Below are positions 15,934 through 24,115 of a stretch of 64,000 bases of DNA, piece by piece. The DNA is from Streptomyces sp. LUP30. Its GTDB lineage: Bacteria > Actinomycetota > Actinomycetes > Streptomycetales > Streptomycetaceae. The position numbers were made by a program, and so were the translations under genes. The stretch spans positions 25,984 to 89,983 of the forward strand of contig NZ_MJAJ01000034.1 in NCBI RefSeq assembly GCF_001746365.1, given 5' to 3'. Positions within the stretch are counted from its first letter, which is position 1, and every line of letters starts with the position of its first letter. The notes below the pieces were generated by a model, which worked only from the letters and a program-made list of their open reading frames with translations, ran no database searches and was not told where the DNA came from.

Positions 15934-16401
15934 ATGACCGTCACTCAGCGTCGGGGCCGGAAGATCATGATGACCTCGGGCGAGCTGGACGCGTTCCTCA
16001 CCGTCCAGCGCACCTGCCGGGTCGCGACCGTGTCCACCGACGGCGCCCCGCACGTCAGCGCCCTGTGGTTCTTCTGGGACGGGGACGCGCTCTGGCTGTA
16101 CTCGGTGGTGCGCAGCAAGCGCTGGACCGATCTGCGCCGCGATCCCCGGGTCGCGATCGTGATCGACACGGGCGAGGAGTACGACAGTCTGCGCGGCGTC
16201 GAGCTGTCCGGCGCGGTGGAGTTCGTCGGGGAGATCCCGCGCACCGGTGAGCTGTGCGCCGAACTCGACGCGGTGGAGACCCTGTTCGCGCGCAAGAACT
16301 TCGGCCTCGACGCGATGCCGCACGACGGGCGGCACGCCTGGGTGCGGCTCAGGCCGGAGAAGGTCGTGTCCTGGGACTTCCGCAAGCTCGGCGGGGCGTG
16401 A
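15934..16401 (+). CDS. Pyridoxamine 5'-phosphate oxidase-fold (flavin/F420-dependent) protein
   Basis: A 155-residue split beta-barrel protein of the PPOX superfamily. SGELDAFLTVQRTCRVATVSTDGAPHVSALWFFWDGDALWLYSVVRSKRWTDLRRDPRVAIVID is the usual cofactor-binding half; the end (WVRLRPEKVVSWDFRKL) is typical of the F420/FMN-dependent subfamily. The start is ATG 15934; ATG 15967 would trim 11 residues. Members reduce or bind small molecules with FMN or F420; the substrate is unknown. It lies behind a strong inverted repeat, probably its operator. Confidence 0.88.
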   Translation: MTVTQRRGRKIMMTSGELDAFLTVQRTCRVATVSTDGAPHVSALWFFWDGDALWLYSVVRSKRWTDLRRDPRVAIVIDTGEEYDSLRGVELSGAVEFVGEIPRTGELCAELDAVETLFARKNFGLDAMPHDGRHAWVRLRPEKVVSWDFRKLGGA

Positions 16402-16464
16402 GCCGCCGACCCGCCGCAGCCCGCCGTTCGGCCCGTCCCGGCAACCCGCCGCCTGCCCGTCCCC

Positions 16465-17418
16465 TCAGTCCGCCGCCCCGTCCGCCGTCTCCGCCGCCTC
16501 CGCAGTCTCCGCCGTCCGCCCCAGCGTCCGGCCCGCCGCCTCGAGCGCCTCGACGGCCGCCCGGATGGACGGGCGGCGGTCGGCGTCCGCCCGCCAGACG
16601 GCGTACACGTGCCGGCGCACCCGCTGCCGCAACGGGACCGTGACGACCCCCTCGGGCACCGGGTGACGCCCGAGCAGCGGCGCGATGCACACGCCCAGCC
16701 CGGCGGCCACCAGACCGAGTTGGGTGTGGGTCTCGGCCGCCCGGTGTCCGACGATCGGCTCGACCCCCCGTGAGCGCAGCGTGAACATCAGCCACTCGTG
16801 GCAGAACTCACCCTCGCCCCAGGTGATCCACTCGTCCTCGGCGAACTCCGCGAGGTCCACCTCGCCCCGGTGGGCGAGGGGATGTCCGGCCGGCATCGCG
16901 ACGTCGGCGGGATCGTCGAGGACGGGCGCCTTGACCAGGCCGTCCGGCAGCGGCATCGGCTTGTTGTACCAGTCCAGGACGACGGCGAGGTCGAGGTCGC
17001 CGCGCACGACGCCGGCGATGCCGCGCTCCGGCTCCAGCTCGGAGGAGCGCAGCCGCAGTCCCGGATGCGCCTTGCGCAGCTCGGCGAGCACGACGGGGAA
17101 CAGCCCACGCGCCGCGGTCGGGAACGCCGACAGTCGCAACTCCCCCGCCACCTGGCCGCGTTGCGCCTCCAGATCGGCCTGGGCCAGCTCGACCTGGGAC
17201 AGGATGCGGGACGCGTGCTCGGCGAGCAGCCGCCCCGCGTCCGTCAGCCGCACCCCCCGTCCGTGTTTGGCGAGGAGCCGTTGGCCCACCTCCCGCTCCA
17301 GCTTCGCCATCTGCTGCGATACGGCCGACGTGGTGATGTGCAGGCCCAGGGCCGCTCCGCTGACCGATCCGTGCCGGGCGAGGGCGTCGAGGGTGCGCAG
17401 GCGCTCCAGGTTCAACAT
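16465..17418 (-). CDS. LysR family transcriptional regulator
   Basis: A 317-residue LTTR. ATG 17418 gives MLNLERLRTLDALARHGSVSGAALGLHITTSAVSQQMAKLEREVG, the canonical winged helix-turn-helix; upstream frame is low-complexity shadow. Residues 90-290 are the substrate-binding domain. The tail (ETAEAAETADGAAD) is a short acidic repeat. It is divergent from a DMT exporter gene with 73 bp between, the classic arrangement in which the regulator controls both genes. Candidate sites are the paired GCTACGAG repeats in that gap. Confidence 0.93.
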   Translation of the reverse strand: MLNLERLRTLDALARHGSVSGAALGLHITTSAVSQQMAKLEREVGQRLLAKHGRGVRLTDAGRLLAEHASRILSQVELAQADLEAQRGQVAGELRLSAFPTAARGLFPVVLAELRKAHPGLRLRSSELEPERGIAGVVRGDLDLAVVLDWYNKPMPLPDGLVKAPVLDDPADVAMPAGHPLAHRGEVDLAEFAEDEWITWGEGEFCHEWLMFTLRSRGVEPIVGHRAAETHTQLGLVAAGLGVCIAPLLGRHPVPEGVVTVPLRQRVRRHVYAVWRADADRRPSIRAAVEALEAAGRTLGRTAETAEAAETADGAAD

Positions 17419-17427
17419 GTAAGCAAT

Positions 17428-17468
17428 GCTACGAGGTACTGCTCGAAAATTCTCGATTGTGCTACGAG
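17428..17468. promoter_or_regulatory. LysR/DMT divergent control region
   Basis: GCTACGAG is repeated directly at 17428-17435 and 17461-17468, a 33-bp offset close to three helical turns. Between them lies CTCGAAAATTCTCGA, an AT-rich imperfect dyad. This fits the two-site architecture of LysR control regions. Confidence 0.5.
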
Positions 17469-17491
17469 ATCGTCTCCCGCATCGTTGAGCC

Positions 17492-18454
17492 ATGACCACG
17501 GCGACCACACCCACTCCGCCCCGGCCCTCGCAGCGTCCCCCGACCCGGCCGGCCCCGCGCACCGCCGCCCGCCGACGCCACGCCCTCGACTGGCGTCTGC
17601 GCTTCGGCGCGCTGTCGCTGATCTGGGGTTTCAGCTTCCTGCTCATCAAGGTGGGCACGGGCGGCTACGCACCCTTCCAGGTCACGTTCGGCAGGCTGGC
17701 GTTCGGGACGGCCGTGCTGGCGGTCGCGATGGCGGTCAAGCGGGAGCGCCTCCCGCGCGGGGCGCGCACCTGGGCGCATCTGACCGTGTCCGCGTTCCTG
17801 CTCAACGCCCTGCCCTTCTCCCTCTTCGCCTACGCGGAGCTGACGATCCCGTCCACCCTGGCCGGCATCTGCAACGCGACCTCGCCGCTGTGGGGCATGG
17901 CCCTGTCCCTGGTCGCGCTCTCCGAGGACCGGCCGACCAGGCTGCGCGTCGCGGGTCTGGGTCTGGGGTTCCTGGGCGTGCTGACGGTGCTCGGGGCATG
18001 GCAGGGCTTCCACGGCCTGGACGCCGGTGGCACGACGCTGGCCCTGCTGGCCTCGCTCAGCTACCCGGTCGGCTGGATCTATCTCCGTCGCACACTGGCG
18101 CACACCGGCTCCTCCGCCCTGTCGATGACCGGCGCGCAACTGTTCCTGGCGACCCTGCAACTCGCCGTGGTCACCCCCCTGTTCACCACGCTCCCGACCC
18201 GCTTCCCGCTGCTCCCCCTGCTCGCGACGGCCGCCCTGGGGGCGCTGGGCACGGGCCTGGCCCTGCTGATGCAGTACGGCCTGGTCGCGGAGGTCGGTCC
18301 GACGACGGCTCAGATGGTCACGTACTTCATCCCGGTCATCGCGACGGCGGCGGGTGTCGCCCTGCTGGACGAGCCGCTGAGCTGGTCGACACCGGTGGGA
18401 GCGGCGATCGTCCTGGCGGGTGCGGCGCTGACCCAGGTGCGGGGCCGGTCCTGA
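17492..18454 (+). CDS. DMT/EamA family transporter
   Basis: A 320-residue membrane protein of the drug/metabolite transporter superfamily with about ten hydrophobic helices in two EamA halves (the first from WRLRFGALSLIWGFSFLLIKVG, the second from GGTTLALLASLSYPVGWIYLRR). Start ATG at 17492. Family members export amino acids, metabolites or drugs by proton antiport. It is divergent from a LysR regulator that likely controls it, and ends before a shared bidirectional terminator. Confidence 0.92.
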   Translation: MTTATTPTPPRPSQRPPTRPAPRTAARRRHALDWRLRFGALSLIWGFSFLLIKVGTGGYAPFQVTFGRLAFGTAVLAVAMAVKRERLPRGARTWAHLTVSAFLLNALPFSLFAYAELTIPSTLAGICNATSPLWGMALSLVALSEDRPTRLRVAGLGLGFLGVLTVLGAWQGFHGLDAGGTTLALLASLSYPVGWIYLRRTLAHTGSSALSMTGAQLFLATLQLAVVTPLFTTLPTRFPLLPLLATAALGALGTGLALLMQYGLVAEVGPTTAQMVTYFIPVIATAAGVALLDEPLSWSTPVGAAIVLAGAALTQVRGRS

Positions 18455-18456
18455 CC

Positions 18457-18495
18457 GGCGCGCGGCGGTTCCCCGCCCGGGGGCCGCCGCGCGCC
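18457..18495. terminator. Bidirectional terminator hairpin
   Basis: GGCGCGCGGCGG and CCGCCGCGCGCC form a perfect 12-bp stem with a 15-nt loop. It fills the gap between the convergent DMT and MocR genes and can serve both strands. Confidence 0.7.
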
Positions 18496-18505
18496 GCCGC
18501 CGGCC

Positions 18506-19837
18506 TCAGACGTATCCGCGCACCCCGCCCACCCGCACCGCGGCGGCGACCGCGTCCGCGAGCCCGTCGATCTCGTCCTGCGCCAGGGTGGACACGGTGA
18601 TCCGGATCCCGGGCGGGGACTCGACGCGGAACCGCGCCCCGGGGGCGACCGCCCACCCCGCCTGCAGCAGCCGGGTGACGGCCCCCGTCTCGTCGGGCAC
18701 CGGGACCCAGACGTTCAGTCCGCTGCGTCCGCGCGCCCGGACCCCGCGGGCGGTCAGTGCGGCGATCAGCGCGTCGCGCCGGCTGCCGTACGCCGACGCC
18801 ACCGCTCGCGGGTCCACCGCGTCGTCGGCCCACAGCCGCAGCACGGCCCGCTGGGTGATCCGGCTGACCCAGCCCGGGCCGAGCCGCTGCCGTCCGCTCA
18901 CCCGGTCGAGGGTGACGTCGTCCCCGGCGAGGACGGCGAACCGCAGGTCCGGCCCATAGGCCTTGGCGGCCGAGCGCACGAAGGCCCAGTGCCGGGTGAC
19001 TCCCGCGAGGGGATGCAGAGGCAGGTCGACGATCCGGTGACCGTGGTCGTCCTCGACGAGCAGGGTGTGCGGATGCTCCCCGAGCACGGCGCGCAGGGCA
19101 CGCGCGCGCGGGGCGCTCACCGCCGCGCCGGTCGGGTTCTGCGCCCGGTCGGTGACGATCAGCGCGCGCGCCCCGGCCTCCAGCGCACGGCGCACGTCCT
19201 GGGGCAGGGGGCCCTCGTCGTCCAGGCCGACCGGCACGGTGCGCAGGCCGAGAGCCGGCACCAGGTCGAGCAGGGAGCCCCAGCCGGGATCCTCGACGGC
19301 CACGACGTCGCCCGGCCGCAGATGTGCGGCGAGGACGCGTTCGATCGCGTCCAGCGAACCGGAGGCGACCGCCACCGGTCCGGCCGGCACCCCGTCCGCG
19401 TCCAGATCGGCCCGGGCCAGCGCGGCCAGCTCGGGTTCCACCGGCGCGTGTCCGTACAGCACCGGCTCCCGGTCGCCCTGGGCGGCCGCCCAGGCGAACG
19501 CCGGGGCCAGCGGCGGCAGCAGCACCGTGTCCGGGTTGCCTGCGGACGCGTCCCGCACGCCCTCCGGGGCGTCCACCCGGATGAACTCGCGCCCGGTCGT
19601 GGCGGGCTTCGCGCGCACCCGGCTGCCCCGGCGGCCGTCGGTCTCGATCACCCCCCGCTCGCGCAGGATGCGATAGGCGGCCGCGACGGTGTTCGGGTTG
19701 ACCCCGAGCTCGGTCGCCAACTCCCTCATGGGCGGCAGCAGTTGCCCCGGAGGCAGCTCGCCCGCCCCGACCGCCGCCTCCACGCTCGCGGAAATCTCGG
19801 CTGCTCTCCGGCCTTGGATCCGATACTCTCCTAGCAC
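18506..19837 (-). CDS. MocR-type GntR/aminotransferase transcriptional regulator
   Basis: A 443-residue fusion of a GntR winged helix (residues 8-75; ATELGVNPNTVAAAYRILRERGVIET) to a fold-type I PLP aminotransferase-like domain. PLP-binding residues are visible: NPTG (Asn234), VEDDHGH (Asp263/264) and Lys292 in RSAAKAYGPD. The GTG start at 19837 lies 7 nt after a minus-strand CATAAT -10 box (19845-19850), so the mRNA may be leaderless. It is divergent from a PPOX-type gene with only 35 bp between the starts. MocR proteins usually sense PLP or an amino compound and control the divergent gene; here CTAGYACAA direct repeats are likely sites. Confidence 0.92.
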   Translation of the reverse strand: MLGEYRIQGRRAAEISASVEAAVGAGELPPGQLLPPMRELATELGVNPNTVAAAYRILRERGVIETDGRRGSRVRAKPATTGREFIRVDAPEGVRDASAGNPDTVLLPPLAPAFAWAAAQGDREPVLYGHAPVEPELAALARADLDADGVPAGPVAVASGSLDAIERVLAAHLRPGDVVAVEDPGWGSLLDLVPALGLRTVPVGLDDEGPLPQDVRRALEAGARALIVTDRAQNPTGAAVSAPRARALRAVLGEHPHTLLVEDDHGHRIVDLPLHPLAGVTRHWAFVRSAAKAYGPDLRFAVLAGDDVTLDRVSGRQRLGPGWVSRITQRAVLRLWADDAVDPRAVASAYGSRRDALIAALTARGVRARGRSGLNVWVPVPDETGAVTRLLQAGWAVAPGARFRVESPPGIRITVSTLAQDEIDGLADAVAAAVRVGGVRGYV

Positions 19838-19862
19838 AAAATCTATTATGCACTAGTACAAT
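19831..19862. promoter_or_regulatory. Overlapping divergent promoters with MocR-type direct repeats
   Basis: CTAGCACAA (19831-19839) and CTAGTACAA (19853-19861) are direct repeats 22 bp apart, two helical turns. The first covers the MocR start codon; the second overlaps TACAAT (19857-19862), the likely -10 of the plus-strand gene. CATAAT (complement of 19845-19850) is the likely -10 for MocR. One bound dimer could control both promoters. Confidence 0.6.
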
Positions 19863-19872
19863 GGAGAGCGCC

Positions 19873-20559
19873 ATGCAGGGGACCGAGCAGCCGACGACGC
19901 CACCGCCCGCCGCCTACACCCCGACCGACCGCACGGTCCCCACCCGGGCCGCCCAGCAGGCGTCCTACGACAGGGAACTGGTGCACTCGATACTCGACGA
20001 GGGCTACGTGTGCCACCTCGGCTTCGTCCGCGACGGCGCGCCGATCGTGCTGCCGACGCTCTACGCCCGGGTCGGCGAGACGCTCTACGTGCACGGCTCG
20101 ACCGGCTCGCGCCCCCTGAGGATGGCGGGACAGGCGGACCCGGGGTTGCCGGTCTGCCTGACGGTCACGCACGTCGACGGTCTGGTGCTGGCCCGCTCGG
20201 CCTTCCACCACTCGATCAACTACCGCTCGGTGGTGGTGCACGGCACCGCCTACGACGTGACGGACCCGCAGGACAAGCGCGCCGCGCTCGACGCCCTCGT
20301 CGACCATGTCGTCCCGGGCCGGGCCGCCGACTCGCGCCCCGCGAACCGCAAGGAGCTGGCGGCGACCGCGGTGATCCGTCTCGACCTCGGCGAGGTCTCG
20401 GCCAAGACCCGCACCGGCGGCGTGAACGACGAGCCCGAGGACCTCGCCCTCCCCCACTGGGCCGGCGTCCTCCCGCTGCGCAAGGGCTACGGCACCCCCG
20501 TCCCGGAGGCCGACCTCGCGCCCGGCGTCCGGGTCCCCGACTACCTCGCGGAGCTGTGA
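19873..20559 (+). CDS. Pyridoxamine 5'-phosphate oxidase family protein
   Basis: A 228-residue protein of the flavin-nucleotide-binding PPOX class: YDRELVHSILDEGYVCHLGFVRDGAPIVLPTLYARVGETLYVHGSTGSRPLR is characteristic. An upstream in-frame ATG at 19861 overlaps the -10 box TACAAT, so transcription would begin downstream of it; I therefore place the start at ATG 19873, preceded by GGAGAG and close to the predicted transcript start. It is divergent from the MocR regulator, and its TGA overlaps the ATG of the FMN-binding regulator by one base. A link to B6 or flavin metabolism is plausible from the pairing. Confidence 0.88.
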   Translation: MQGTEQPTTPPPAAYTPTDRTVPTRAAQQASYDRELVHSILDEGYVCHLGFVRDGAPIVLPTLYARVGETLYVHGSTGSRPLRMAGQADPGLPVCLTVTHVDGLVLARSAFHHSINYRSVVVHGTAYDVTDPQDKRAALDALVDHVVPGRAADSRPANRKELAATAVIRLDLGEVSAKTRTGGVNDEPEDLALPHWAGVLPLRKGYGTPVPEADLAPGVRVPDYLAEL

Positions 20560-21203
20560 TGCTCGTCCACCCCTGGGACGCGCCCCACGACGACGCCGAG
20601 TGGCGGGACTGGCTGGCCACGCACGACTTCGGCGAGCTGGCCGTCAACGGGCTGCCGGGAGAGCCGCCGTTCGTGCAGCCCCTGCACTTCGCCTACGACC
20701 CCGCCGACGACACGGCCGTCACCCACCTGGCCCGGCCCAACCCCCTGTGGCCCGCCCTGGAGGCGAACCCGGCGGTGACGCTGAGCGTGGTCGACGACTA
20801 CGTCTTCGTGCCCGGCCCCTGGCAGGCGCCGCCCGGCGCCCCGGCCGAGCACGGCACCCCGACGAGCTTCTACACGGCGGTCCAGCTGCGGTGCACGGCG
20901 CACATCGTGGACGACCCGGCGGGCAAGGCCGACCTGCTCGTCCGCCAGATGGCGCACTTCCAGCCGGAAGGCGGCTCCGCGCGGCCGGCGCCGGGCGAGG
21001 CTCCGTACGGCCGCCTGCTCTCCGGCATCCGGGGGATCCGGCTCGAGGTGACCTCCGTGGAGGCCAAGTTCAAGTACGCGGCGCACCGGCCGGCCGAGAC
21101 CCAGGACCGCATCGCCGCCGGACTCGCGACCCGCGGCGGTCCGGGCGACCCGGCGGCCCTGGAGCACCTGCTGCGCCGGCGCGCAGAACGACCGAGGACG
21201 TGA
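20559..21203 (+). CDS. FMN-binding negative transcriptional regulator (PaiB-like)
   Basis: A 214-residue PaiB-family protein with a split-barrel FMN-binding fold. MLVHPWDAPHDDAEWRDWLATHDFGELAVNG, FVQPLHFAYD, THLARPNPLWPAL and TSFYTAVQLRC follow the PaiB pattern, and GIRGIRLEVTSVEAKFKYAAHRP is the conserved C-terminal block. The ATG overlaps the previous stop (TGATG), so the two flavin-type genes are coupled. In Bacillus PaiB was described as a repressor; other members may be reductases. Together with the MocR gene this forms a small regulatory module. Confidence 0.88.
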   Translation: MLVHPWDAPHDDAEWRDWLATHDFGELAVNGLPGEPPFVQPLHFAYDPADDTAVTHLARPNPLWPALEANPAVTLSVVDDYVFVPGPWQAPPGAPAEHGTPTSFYTAVQLRCTAHIVDDPAGKADLLVRQMAHFQPEGGSARPAPGEAPYGRLLSGIRGIRLEVTSVEAKFKYAAHRPAETQDRIAAGLATRGGPGDPAALEHLLRRRAERPRT

Positions 21204-21343
21204 CCGGGGGTTCGACGGGACACGGCCCGACCTGCTCGGACGCTCCGCGCCGGGAGGCCGTCCGCCTCCGTGACGCGTCCCGCGGCGCGTCCGTCAAAAC
21301 AACTCACGCGCCGCTGTCGATCCGGCGGCGTCCCGTTCGACAT

Positions 21344-21372
21344 CCTGGTGTAGGACGCATCGCCACACCAGG
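21344..21372 (+). promoter_or_regulatory. Inverted repeat running into the ribosome-binding site
   Basis: CCTGGTGT and ACACCAGG form perfect 8-bp arms separated by 13 bp. The right arm runs into AGGAGG (21370-21375), the probable Shine-Dalgarno sequence of the DHFR-like gene. It could be an operator or an RNA hairpin that limits translation. Confidence 0.45.
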
Positions 21373-21386
21373 AGGCGACAGGACTG

Positions 21387-22046
21387 ATGAGGAAACACGT
21401 GGATCAGCTGCTGCGCGTGCAGAACTTCACCATCTCGAGCGACGGCGTCGCAGCGGGCGAGGACCAGACTCTGGAGCGGCCCTTCGGCCACCACATCGAT
21501 CCGGGGAAGCTCTTCTCCTGGGCCGGCGCCACGGCGAGCTGGCCCAACCGCACCGAGCCCGGGGGCAGCCGGGGCCTCGACGACTACTTCACCCGGGACT
21601 TCAGCCACAACATCGGCGCCGAGATCATGGGCCGCAACAAGTTCGGACCCCAGCGCGGCCCGTGGACCGACCACGAGTGGCGCGGGTGGTGGGGTGACGA
21701 GCCGCCCTTCCACACGCCGGTCTTCGTCCTGACCCACCACGAACGTCCTTCGTTCACGCTCTCCGACACCACGTTCCATTTCGTCGACGGCGACCCCGCC
21801 GCCGTTCTCACGCAGGCGCGTGAGGCCGCGCAGGGCAAGGACGTCCGGCTGGGCGGCGGTGTGACCACCGTCCGGGAGTTCCTCGACGCCGACCTCGTCG
21901 ACACCATGCATGTGGTCGTCTCACCGGTGAAGCTCGGGTTCGGGCTACGTCTCTGGGACTCGCCCGAAGAGCTCCTGGACCGCTTCCACGTGGACGTGGT
22001 GCCCAGCCCGAGCGGTGTGACGCACCACCTCTTCTGGCGGAAGTGA
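21387..22046 (+). CDS. Dihydrofolate reductase / RibD C-terminal family protein
   Basis: A 219-residue protein of the RibD-C/DHFR superfamily. It has the late family blocks: IMGRNKFGP, GWWGDEPPFHTPVFVLTHHERPSF, DVRLGGGVTTVREFLDADLVDTMHVVVSPVKLGFGLRLWDSPEELLD. Such NADPH-dependent reductases of unknown substrate are numerous in streptomycetes and are not the housekeeping FolA or RibD. The start ATG 21387 follows AGGAGG at 11-nt spacing. It appears monocistronic. Confidence 0.88.
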   Translation: MRKHVDQLLRVQNFTISSDGVAAGEDQTLERPFGHHIDPGKLFSWAGATASWPNRTEPGGSRGLDDYFTRDFSHNIGAEIMGRNKFGPQRGPWTDHEWRGWWGDEPPFHTPVFVLTHHERPSFTLSDTTFHFVDGDPAAVLTQAREAAQGKDVRLGGGVTTVREFLDADLVDTMHVVVSPVKLGFGLRLWDSPEELLDRFHVDVVPSPSGVTHHLFWRK

Positions 22047-22091
22047 CGAGCAGCGGTCCTGCCGGCCGCGGTGACCTTTCCGGTCTCCGCG

Positions 22092-23111
22092 CTAGGCGGC
22101 CGTTCCGCGGGCCGACAGCTCCCGCTCGGGGCTGCCGGCCGCCACCGGGCCCGGCGAGCCCTTGGCGGGCGTCGACGACTGGGCGATGAAGGCGCCGAGA
22201 AGCACCACCGCCCCGCCGACGATCTGCGGGGCGGAAAGGTGCTCGCCGAGCAGCACCCACGCCAGGACGGTCGCGATGACCGCCTCCAGACAGGCCACCA
22301 CTCCGGCGACCTGCGGGGAGAGCCGGCGCACGGAGACCACGCCGGTGACGTACGCGACGACCGTCGCGAGCAGCACGATCCACGCGAGCAACAGCCAGGC
22401 GGGGACCTCGGAGCCGTTCATGTCGGCGGTGTGCGCGAGCACGGACCAGTCCATGCCCCAGGGCCGGGCGACGACGGTCAGCACGACGGCGCCCACGAGG
22501 AGGCCGTAGGCGATGACCCCGAGCGGATCGGGGGCGTCGTCGCCGGAGTCGCTGCCCTGGTCGGACAGGACGAAGTAGCCGACCTGGCAGCAGGCGGCCG
22601 CCAGCGCGAGCAGCAGGCCGAGGGCGTCGAAGCCCAGGCCCGCCCAGATCTCGACCACACAGGCCAGCCCTCCCACCGCCAGGACGACACCGAGCGCGGC
22701 GGCCCGGGTCACGGGCCGCCGCTGCACGAAGCGCACCCAGCCGAGCACCAGGGCGGGGGCGAGGTACTCCACGAGCAGGGCCACGCCGACGGGGATCCGG
22801 GAGATCGCGGCGAAGTAGAACGCCTGCACTCCGGCCACGCCGAGCAGACCGAAGCCGGCGAGCAGCGCGGACCGGCTGCGCACCAGAGCGCGGTGGCGCA
22901 CGGCGAGCGGCAGCATCACCAGCGCCGCGCCGGTCACCCGCAGCCACACCACGTGCAGCGGGTCGAGGCCCGCCTCGATCAGCGGCTTCGCCGCGACCCC
23001 GGACCCGCCGAAGGCGATGGCCGACCCGACCGCGAGAGAGAGCCCGAGGCCCTTTCCGCGGCTGCCCTGGCTGCTCACTGAGGTACGCACCGCCACATGA
23101 TGACAGGCCAT
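22092..23111 (-). CDS. EamA/RhaT family transporter
   Basis: A 339-residue DMT-superfamily exporter with about ten membrane helices. GLGLSLAVGSAIAFGGSGVAAKPLIEAGLDPLHVVWLRVTGAALVMLPL is helix 1-2 of the first EamA domain; VVACLEAVIATVLAWVLLGEHLSAPQIVGGAVVLLGAF is the end of the second. The start may be ATG 23111 (MACHHVAVRTSVSSQ) or GTG 23096 (VAVRTSVSSQGSRGK); the membrane part is the same. An insert rich in Ser/Asp (DQGSDSGDDAPDP) separates the halves. The substrate is unknown. Confidence 0.9.
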   Translation of the reverse strand: MACHHVAVRTSVSSQGSRGKGLGLSLAVGSAIAFGGSGVAAKPLIEAGLDPLHVVWLRVTGAALVMLPLAVRHRALVRSRSALLAGFGLLGVAGVQAFYFAAISRIPVGVALLVEYLAPALVLGWVRFVQRRPVTRAAALGVVLAVGGLACVVEIWAGLGFDALGLLLALAAACCQVGYFVLSDQGSDSGDDAPDPLGVIAYGLLVGAVVLTVVARPWGMDWSVLAHTADMNGSEVPAWLLLAWIVLLATVVAYVTGVVSVRRLSPQVAGVVACLEAVIATVLAWVLLGEHLSAPQIVGGAVVLLGAFIAQSSTPAKGSPGPVAAGSPERELSARGTAA

Positions 23112-23178
23112 GACATGAGCGTCATCCCCGTTGACACCTGTCTCACCGGCTGGACGGCGTGGGCGGGGCACGGGCCGT

Positions 23179-23817
23179 TCAGCCGGCGGGGCCGCCGCCT
23201 TCGAGGCCCGCCGCGCACTCCTGGGGACCGTCCTCGATCCGGGCTCGCAGTTCGTACACGTCGACGCCGGCGCGGGTGAGGACCTCGACCGCCCGGGCCT
23301 GCGGGTCCGCGACCATCGCCGCGAGCAGGTCGACGCCCCGGGCCGGCGCGCCGGAGTGCCGGGCGGCCTCCTGGCGCGCCTGCTCCAGCGCGGCCGCGGC
23401 CAGCGGGGACAGCCCCTCGACGGCCGCCGCGCCAGGCGCCCCGCCCGCTTCCGCGGACGTCGCCGCCCCGGACGTCCGGCCGGGAGACCCGGCGGCCGTC
23501 ACGACGGGTACGCCGCCGGAGTCCTCGACGCCACCCTGCCAGCGCAGCCCGTAGCCGATGCTGCGCTGGACGAGATAGCCGAGCAGCCGGGCCAAGTGGG
23601 GGCCGTCGAACGCGGCGCGGACCTGGGGGTCGTGTTCCAGGAGCGAGTGCAGCAGATGGGCGGTGTCGACCTGCCGGTCCCCGTCCCGCACCGCCCGGCG
23701 GCGGGCTGCGGCGAGCGCCGCCGCGGCGTCGGCGTCGAGCCCGGGGACGTCGTCCCTGCCGTGGGCCGCCCGGTCGCGGGGCGACTGCCGGGGGATACGG
23801 GGTTGCACGACCCCCAT
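23179..23817 (-). CDS. Clp N-terminal-domain protein
   Basis: A 212-residue soluble protein with a double Clp-N helical repeat and no AAA+ ATPase. AAAALAAARRRAVRDGDRQVDTAHLLHSLLEHDPQVRAAF is the first repeat; LSPLAAAALEQARQEAARHSGAPARGVDLLAAMVADPQARAVEVLTRAGVD is the second, with an Ala/Gly-rich linker between. ATG 23817 (MGVVQPRIPRQ) is preferred over the longer open frame. Such proteins may work as Clp adaptors or peptide-binding modules; nothing nearby tells which. Confidence 0.82.
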   Translation of the reverse strand: MGVVQPRIPRQSPRDRAAHGRDDVPGLDADAAAALAAARRRAVRDGDRQVDTAHLLHSLLEHDPQVRAAFDGPHLARLLGYLVQRSIGYGLRWQGGVEDSGGVPVVTAAGSPGRTSGAATSAEAGGAPGAAAVEGLSPLAAAALEQARQEAARHSGAPARGVDLLAAMVADPQARAVEVLTRAGVDVYELRARIEDGPQECAAGLEGGGPAG

Positions 23818-24024
23818 CCCATCAGTCGCCGCCGGGTGCGGTCGTCCCCGGCAGGGAGCATCTTGACGTCCCACGCAGAGTGGAGCAGGGTTGCCGGACT
23901 CTCCTCCTTACGGATGAGATCAGGCCGTTTCCCTCGACGGAGCGGCGATGCGGCGCATGGGCTGACGCGACGGGCGGGTCGTCGCGGCGCGGAGGTCGGA
24001 CGGGCCTGCACCGGACAGCATTTC

Positions 24025-24039
24025 CTGACGGTTCGTCAG
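24025..24039. promoter_or_regulatory. TetR-type operator
   Basis: CTGACG-GTT-CGTCAG is a perfect 6-bp arm palindrome 77-91 bp upstream of the SRPBCC gene. This sequence type is common at TetR-regulated promoters in actinobacteria. The regulator is not adjacent. Confidence 0.5.
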
Positions 24040-24115
24040 TATTGAATGTTCGACCGTCTGGAGTTACGTTCCGCGACACCGCAGCCGGAGCTGCCCGACA
24101 CGAAGAGGTGGTCGC

